DNA of 9,221 nucleotides from Pseudomonadota bacterium (GTDB lineage Bacteria; Pseudomonadota; Alphaproteobacteria; Azospirillales; Azospirillaceae). The translations under genes were made by a program, and so were the position numbers. The stretch covers positions 1-9,221 of the forward strand of contig JAEZHQ010000609.1 in NCBI GenBank assembly GCA_023416455.1. Direction: 5' to 3'. Of the stretch, positions 4,770 through 9,221 are shown in pieces. Position 1 is the stretch's first letter. Every line of letters begins with the position of its first letter. Below the pieces are notes generated by a model, which was not told where the DNA came from, ran no database searches, and saw only the letters and a program-made list of their open reading frames with translations.

Positions 4770-5753
4770 ATGACGCGTTCCAAGACCGCTCTGGTGTTCG
4801 GCGTCTCGGGGCAGGACGGCGCCTATCTCAGCCGCCTGCTCCTGGACCGCGGCTACACCGTGCACGGCACGTCCCGCGACCGGGAGATGGCCAACCTCGC
4901 CAACCTCAGGCGCCTTGGAACGCTCCCCCGGGTCCATCTGCACTCCGCCGCCCTCAACGACTTCCGCAGCGTCCTCCAGGTCATCCGCGAGGTGCAGCCG
5001 GACGAGATCTACAACCTCGCCGCCCAGTCCTCGGTCGGGCTGTCCTTCGACCAGCCGGTCGAGACCATCGACGGCATCGTCAACGGCACCATCAACATCC
5101 TGGAATCGATCCGGGTGCTGGGGCTGCCCGTGCGCTTCTACAACGCCTCCAGCAGCGAGTGCCTGGGCAACACGCCGGACGGCCCGGCGGACGAGAACAC
5201 CCCCTTCCGCCCCTGCAGCCCCTACGGGGTGGGCAAGGCGGCGGCCCACTGGCTGGTCGCCAACTACCGGGACGCCTACGGGCTGTTCGCCTGCTCCGGC
5301 ATCCTGTTCAACCACGAATCCCCGCTGCGCCCGGCCCGCTTCGTCACCCAGAAGATCATCCGGGGGGCGGTGGACGTGGCGCAGGGCAAGGCCGAGGGCC
5401 TGGCGCTGGGCAACCTCGGCGTGGCGCGGGACTGGGGGTGGGCCCCGGAATATGTCGACGCCATGTGGCGGATGCTGCAGATCGACCGGCCGGAGGACTT
5501 CGTCATCGCCAGCGGCACGCTGCACACGCTGGAGGAGTTCGTCGCCACCGCCTTCTCCCTGCTCGGCCTCGACTGGAAGGCGCATGTGACGACCCAACCC
5601 GATCTGCTGCGCCCGCTCGACATCCACACCAGCGTCGGCAACCCGGCCAAGGCGGCCCGCCTGCTCGGCTGGCGGGCCGGGACGTCGCTGGAACGGATGA
5701 TCGGAAAGCTCATCGAGGCCGAGCGGCAGAGGCGCCGCGACGGCGCCGACTAA
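4770..5753 (+). CDS. Divergent GDP-mannose 4,6-dehydratase-like protein
   Basis: A 327-aa paralogue of the preceding Gmd. It keeps the Rossmann motif GVSGQDG (11-17), the EVQPDEIYNLAAQSSV block, GILFNHESP, the RDWGWA signature and a Tyr152-x3-Lys156 pair (YGVGK). The catalytic Thr-x-Glu is replaced by Ser128-x-Glu130 (in NASSSECLGN), a conservative change. The RRSS loop of true Gmd is replaced by GTSRDREMAN, and the following segment is shorter, so cofactor contacts and oligomer form may differ. It probably dehydrates GDP-mannose or a related GDP-hexose or GDP-heptose; the substrate cannot be told from sequence alone. The ribosome binding site is weak and the gap after gmd is 13 bp, which suggests translational coupling. 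Confidence 0.85.
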   Translation: MTRSKTALVFGVSGQDGAYLSRLLLDRGYTVHGTSRDREMANLANLRRLGTLPRVHLHSAALNDFRSVLQVIREVQPDEIYNLAAQSSVGLSFDQPVETIDGIVNGTINILESIRVLGLPVRFYNASSSECLGNTPDGPADENTPFRPCSPYGVGKAAAHWLVANYRDAYGLFACSGILFNHESPLRPARFVTQKIIRGAVDVAQGKAEGLALGNLGVARDWGWAPEYVDAMWRMLQIDRPEDFVIASGTLHTLEEFVATAFSLLGLDWKAHVTTQPDLLRPLDIHTSVGNPAKAARLLGWRAGTSLERMIGKLIEAERQRRRDGAD

Positions 5754-5805
5754 CCCCCCTCCCGGCGCCGGCGCCCCGGCGGCGCGACAGAAGACAGGAA
5801 CCCCC

Positions 5806-7317
5806 ATGGCGGACTGGTCCCACGGCTACACGACCGATATCGAGTACACTTCGGGGTTCTACCGCGAACTTGCCCCCTTCACCTTGCAGCTGGCCCTGCT
5901 GCTGAAGGGCGTCCAGCCGCCGTCCCTGTCCTCCTTCTCCTATTGCGAGCTGGGCTTCGGCCAGGGGGTCAGCCTCAACATCCTGGCCGCGGCCTTCCCC
6001 AACGGCGACTTCTGGGGGACCGACTTCAACCCGGCCCACGCCGCCCACGCCCAGCGGCTGGCCAGGGGCGCCGGCCTGGACAACCTGCACCTCTTCGACA
6101 AGAGCTTCGCCGAGTTCGCCGGGGCCGACCTGCCGCAGTTCGACTTCATCAGCCTCCACGGGATCTATTCGTGGGTCTCCCCGGAGAACCGGCGGACGAT
6201 CGTCGACTTCATCGGACGCCACCTGAAGGTCGGCGGGGTCGTCTACATCAGCTACAACTGCCTGCCGGGCTGGGCGGCGGCGATGCCGCTGCGCCAGCTC
6301 CTGGCCCAGCACGCGGAGCGGTCGAAGGAGCCGCCCGTCGCCCGCGTCCGCAGCGCCATCGCCTTCGCCGGGCGGCTGAAGGAGGCCGGGGCCGCCTACT
6401 TCACCCAGAATCCCATGCTCGGGGCGCGCTTCGACAAGCTGGGCGACATGCCGGTCAACTACCTGGCCCACGAATACCTCAACCAGGCCTGGCACCCGCA
6501 GTATTTCTCGGAAGTCGCCGCCGAGCTGGCCGAGGCGAAGCTGAGCTTCGCCGCCTCGGCCCACATCGCCGACCACCTCGACATGGTGAATTTCGACGAG
6601 CCCAAGCGCGCCTTCCTGAACGGGATCGAGGATCCGCTGTTCCGCGAGACGATGCGCGACTATCTGCTCAACCCGCAGTTCCGGCGCGACATCTTCGTGA
6701 AGGGGCCGACGCGCCTGTCGCAGCCCGAACAGACCGAACTCCTGAACGCCCTGGGCTTCGCGCTGACCACGCCGCGGGACCGCGTGCCGCTCAAGATGAC
6801 CTTCCCGGTCGGGGAGATGACGCTGGGCGCGGACATCTACAACCCCCTCCTCGACCAGCTGGCGGCCGGGGCCAGGAGCGTCGCCAGCCTCAGCAAGGCC
6901 CTGGTGCCCCACACCCTCAGCGCTGCCCAGCTCATCCAGGCCCTGACCGTGCTGTCGGCCTCCGGCCATGTGGCGCCGGCCGGTGTGGTCGAGGAGGCCG
7001 TCGTGGCCCGCACCGCCGCCCTCAACCGGGCGATCGCCGGCCGCAACCGGCATGGCCACGAGCTGGCCTTCCTGGCCTCGCCCGTCCTGCGCAGCGGCAT
7101 CCCGGTGGACCGGATCGACCAGATCTTCCTGCTCGCCCGGGCCGAGCAGACGGATCCGGTGGCCTTCGCCTGGAAGAGCCTGCAGGCCCTCGGGCAGCGG
7201 CTCGTCAAGGACGGCAAGACCCTGGAGACGGCCGAGGACAACCAGGCGGAACTGCGCGCCCGCCTCATCGCCTTCGAGGGCCGGCTGCCCTTCCTGCGCT
7301 CGCTCGGGATCGCCTGA
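5806..7317 (+). CDS. Class I SAM-dependent methyltransferase with methyltransferase regulatory domain
   Basis: A 503-aa protein. The N-terminal half is a Rossmann-like methyltransferase: motif I is YCELGFGQG (46-54), the acidic ribose-binding end of strand 2 is GTDFNP (71-76), then DFISLHGIYSWV (113-124) and ISYNCLPGW (148-156), which are typical of the family. The middle (about 205-300, with YLAHEYLNQAWHPQYF and MRDYLLNPQFRRDIF) fits the methyltransferase regulatory domain (PF10119). The C-terminal 200 residues are helical and unassigned. The acceptor is unknown. Because it sits between deoxysugar genes and an acetyltransferase gene, methylation of a sugar or glycan is a reasonable inference, but a protein or small-molecule substrate is possible. 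An AGGAA site lies 5 nt before the ATG. It follows the dehydratase-like gene by 52 bp. Confidence 0.85.
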   Translation: MADWSHGYTTDIEYTSGFYRELAPFTLQLALLLKGVQPPSLSSFSYCELGFGQGVSLNILAAAFPNGDFWGTDFNPAHAAHAQRLARGAGLDNLHLFDKSFAEFAGADLPQFDFISLHGIYSWVSPENRRTIVDFIGRHLKVGGVVYISYNCLPGWAAAMPLRQLLAQHAERSKEPPVARVRSAIAFAGRLKEAGAAYFTQNPMLGARFDKLGDMPVNYLAHEYLNQAWHPQYFSEVAAELAEAKLSFAASAHIADHLDMVNFDEPKRAFLNGIEDPLFRETMRDYLLNPQFRRDIFVKGPTRLSQPEQTELLNALGFALTTPRDRVPLKMTFPVGEMTLGADIYNPLLDQLAAGARSVASLSKALVPHTLSAAQLIQALTVLSASGHVAPAGVVEEAVVARTAALNRAIAGRNRHGHELAFLASPVLRSGIPVDRIDQIFLLARAEQTDPVAFAWKSLQALGQRLVKDGKTLETAEDNQAELRARLIAFEGRLPFLRSLGIA

Positions 7318-7320
7318 CCG

Positions 7321-7351
7321 GGGGGCGGCGAAGGCCCCGCCCGCCGCCTCC
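7321..7351 (+). other. GC-rich hairpin between methyltransferase and acetyltransferase genes
   Basis: GGGGGCGGCG (7321-7330) can pair with CGCCGCCTCC (7342-7351), one pair being G-T, around an 11-nt loop. A pyrimidine-rich but not T-only stretch follows. It could stabilise mRNA ends or slow polymerase; it is not a convincing terminator. Confidence 0.35.
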
Positions 7352-7382
7352 CTTCCTCCCTCCTGCCTGAAGGAACCCGCCG

Positions 7383-7985
7383 ATGCCGCCGTCCCGGGAA
7401 AACCCGCTGCGCCTGGCCGGCCCGCGCCTGGCGCTGACGCCGGCCGGCCCGGAGGACATGTTCGACCTGCTCGACTTCCACCGCCGCAACGCCGACTTCT
7501 TCCGGCCCTGGCTGCCGACCGTGCCGCCCGACTTCCTGACGCTCGACCACTGGGAGCGCTGGACCCGGGCCGCCCCGGTCATGGCCGAGGAGGACCGCGC
7601 CCTGTGGCTGGTGGTGCGGGCCGGCCGCAAGGCCGGCCGGTCGATCGAGGCCGGAGCCCTGATCGGCCAGGTCAACCTGTCCAACATCCACCGCGGCCCC
7701 CTGCAAAGCGCCAGCCTGGGCTTTCAGATCGACCGCGCCGCCGCCGGGCTCGGCCTGATGACCGAGGCGGTCGGCCTGGCCGTCGGGCACGCGCTGCGCC
7801 GCATGGGACTCCACCGCATCACCGCCTTCCACCGTCCCGAGAACGAGGCGAGCGCCCGCCTGCTGGCCCGGCTGGGCTTCGAGCGGGAGGGGGTGGCGCG
7901 GGAATCGGTGTTCATTGAAGGGGCCTGGCGGGATCAGGTGATGACGGCGCGGCTCGCCTCCTCCCCGCCCGCCAAACGGCCCTGA
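7383..7985 (+). CDS. GNAT acetyltransferase, RimJ/RimL type
   Basis: A 200-aa GNAT-fold N-acetyltransferase, close to the usual length. The opening RLALTPAGPEDMFDLLDFH and the FFRPWLP segment (39-45) are typical of the RimJ/RimL group. Motif A is GFQIDRAAAGLGLMTEAV (113-130), which contains the acetyl-CoA pyrophosphate loop as GLGLMTEA. Motif B is HRITAFHRPENEASARLLARL (144-164), with the diagnostic PENEAS and LGFEREGVARE strings. Members acetylate protein N-termini or amino groups on small molecules and sugars; the substrate here is unknown. The neighbouring deoxysugar genes make an amino-sugar or glycan modification role attractive but unproven. AAGGAA lies 7 nt before the ATG. It is 65 bp after the methyltransferase gene and 28 bp before the next gene. 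Confidence 0.88.
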   Translation: MPPSRENPLRLAGPRLALTPAGPEDMFDLLDFHRRNADFFRPWLPTVPPDFLTLDHWERWTRAAPVMAEEDRALWLVVRAGRKAGRSIEAGALIGQVNLSNIHRGPLQSASLGFQIDRAAAGLGLMTEAVGLAVGHALRRMGLHRITAFHRPENEASARLLARLGFEREGVARESVFIEGAWRDQVMTARLASSPPAKRP

Positions 7986-8013
7986 CCCGCCCCCTCCTGC
8001 CGGACGCTGCCCC

Positions 8014-9221
8014 ATGAGCCCATCCCTGACCGTCACCTACGACCTGCGCGCGGTCCCGGACCCGCTCCTGTTCGACGCCGCCCATCTGATGGCCCCCCGC
8101 TGGCTGGCCGGGCTGGCGGCGCGCGAACCCGGCTGGCGGGTGACGGTGCTGGCCCGCCCCGGGCACCGCGCGGCGCTCGCGCGCTGGTACGCGGGCACGC
8201 CCGGCCTGTCGGTGGCCGAGGCGGGGACGGAGGCCGGGGCCGGGGCCGGGGCCGAGGCGGGGCTCGCCATCGTCCCCGTCCTGGCCCAGGAGACGGTGCC
8301 GGAGACCGGGGTTCCGACGCTGGGGATCATCCACGACCTGCACGTGCCGGCCCTGGCGCCCCTGCTCGTCGAGCCCGACCCCGAGCGGCGCGCGCTGCGC
8401 TTCGCCGCCCTGGTGGCGGGGTGCCGGCGGCTGTTCTGCCCGTCCCGGCCGGTCGTGCCCCATCTGGTCGGGCTGAACGGCCGCGCCCAGGCGCCCATCG
8501 ACTATGTCGAGGCGGCCTTTGCCCCCCGGGCCGGCACCCCCGGCGGGGAGGCTCCCGCCCCCGGCGGCGCCGCCCCTTACGTCGCTTACGTGGCGCCCGC
8601 GGCGGCGCGGCCGAACCACGAGATCCTGCTGATGGCGGCGGCCCGGGCCTTCCGCCGCCACCCCGGCGGCGCCCTGCGGCTGGTGGTGGCCGGCGTCACC
8701 GACCCGACCGAGGCGCGGCGCCTGGCCCTGGCCATCGAACGCTTCGGCCTGGCCGGGCGGGTGGTCCTCGACACCGACACCGACCCCGCCCACCTGGACG
8801 CCGTGGTGGCGGGCTGCGCCGCCCTGGTCTGCCCGGAGACCGACGCCAGCTTCAGCGTCGCCGCAGCGGTGGCGCGGGCGGCCGGCAAGCGGATCCTGCA
8901 CAGCCAGGCGGAATGCTGGCCGGTGCTGGCGGGCGCGGCGGGAACCGCCTTCGACGCGCGCCGGCCCGACGGGCTGGCCGCCCTGCTGGACGGCCTGCTG
9001 GCCCCGGACGCCGCCCCCGGCGGGGCCGCGTCCGATGCCCCCGCCCCCGGCGGGGCCATGCCCGATTCACCCGCCTCCGATTCACCCGCCCCTGATGCCC
9101 CCGCCGACGACACGGCGATGGCCGACTTCCTGCACCGCGCCTGCCACGCGACCCTGGCCCAGCCGGCCCGCCCGGCCCCCCGCGCCGTGCCGCCCCCGGC
9201 CGCCGGCGCGGCCTGGAAGGG
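8014..9221 (+). CDS. Glycosyltransferase family 4-like protein, 3' end beyond window
   Basis: The frame stays open from the ATG to the window edge (402 codons, no stop), so the gene is partial. It resembles a GT-B glycosyltransferase. The N-terminal domain has the GIIHDLHVPALAP segment (His107-Asp108) and a FCPSRPVVPHL segment (141-151) typical of the family. The C-terminal domain starts YVAYVAPAAARPNHEILL (from 189), then RLVVAGVTDP and a CPETDASFSVAAAVA block near 273-287. In ordinary GT4 enzymes this last block reads EGFGxPxxE; here both glutamates are absent (Ala278 and Val286), and the usual Lys before NHE is missing (ARPNHE). Activity may be altered. Low-complexity inserts lie near 69-84 and 333-366. 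The ribosome binding site is weak. It is probably co-transcribed with the acetyltransferase gene. Confidence 0.7.
   Translation, partial: MSPSLTVTYDLRAVPDPLLFDAAHLMAPRWLAGLAAREPGWRVTVLARPGHRAALARWYAGTPGLSVAEAGTEAGAGAGAEAGLAIVPVLAQETVPETGVPTLGIIHDLHVPALAPLLVEPDPERRALRFAALVAGCRRLFCPSRPVVPHLVGLNGRAQAPIDYVEAAFAPRAGTPGGEAPAPGGAAPYVAYVAPAAARPNHEILLMAAARAFRRHPGGALRLVVAGVTDPTEARRLALAIERFGLAGRVVLDTDTDPAHLDAVVAGCAALVCPETDASFSVAAAVARAAGKRILHSQAECWPVLAGAAGTAFDARRPDGLAALLDGLLAPDAAPGGAASDAPAPGGAMPDSPASDSPAPDAPADDTAMADFLHRACHATLAQPARPAPRAVPPPAAGAAWK
9011..9108. repeat. Low-complexity repeats inside the glycosyltransferase gene
   Basis: CCGCCCCCGGCGGGGCC occurs at 9011-9027 and again at 9041-9057. It is followed by three 15-bp units beginning GATTCACCCGCC, GATTCACCCGCC and GATGCCCCCGCC at 9064, 9079 and 9094. 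All periods are multiples of three and encode an Ala/Pro/Ser/Asp linker with [SP]-D-[AS]-P-A units. Confidence 0.9.

Noticed and set aside
3347..4783. Long minus-strand frames opposite gmd, the dehydratase-like gene and the methyltransferase gene
   Set aside because: They are shadows created by high GC at third codon positions; the plus-strand proteins carry intact catalytic motifs.
7912..8901. 329-aa minus-strand frame opposite the glycosyltransferase gene
   Set aside because: Its Gly/Arg/Gln-rich composition is typical of a shadow, whereas the plus strand encodes a recognisable GT-B protein open to the window edge.

Overview
The window is very GC-rich with strong GC3 bias, and its proteins read like those of an Azospirillum-type alphaproteobacterium (Rhodospirillales). 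That assignment is inference from composition and protein style; there is no rRNA or other taxonomic marker. 

Layout. (1) Positions 1-611 hold no convincing protein gene. They contain a perfect 40-bp palindrome, two near-identical 19/20-bp direct repeats that look like the end of an IS21-family insertion sequence, a candidate minus-strand small RNA with its own terminator, and the terminator of the next gene. (2) 612-824 (-) encodes an unrecognised 70-aa acidic helical protein. (3) 975-2364 (-) encodes three small exported proteins in tandem. One has six cysteines spaced exactly nine residues apart. The other two are paralogues built from a repeated N-x-A-A-G-[IV]-G-N-x-A-x-Q motif and share a C-terminal LG-[LI]-QR tail. 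(4) From 2596 a plus-strand cluster runs off the right edge: GDP-L-fucose synthase (fcl), GDP-mannose 4,6-dehydratase (gmd), a divergent second dehydratase of the same family, a SAM methyltransferase with a methyltransferase regulatory domain, a RimJ/RimL-type GNAT acetyltransferase, and the 5' part of a glycosyltransferase-4-like gene. 

How the genes fit together. Gmd converts GDP-mannose to GDP-4-keto-6-deoxymannose, and Fcl epimerises and reduces this to GDP-L-fucose. The second dehydratase may feed a related 6-deoxysugar. The methyltransferase, acetyltransferase and glycosyltransferase could decorate or assemble the glycan (O-antigen, capsule or exopolysaccharide, or a glycosylated surface protein). 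The divergent block of small secreted repeat proteins beside this cluster raises the possibility of a matrix or surface function. The AAGIGN repeats are reminiscent of curlin-type repeats, but that link is a hypothesis. 

The most unusual items are the AAGIGN-repeat paralogue pair, the nine-residue cysteine ladder, the divergent dehydratase without the N-terminal RRSS loop, and the glycosyltransferase that lacks both glutamates of the usual EX7E motif.
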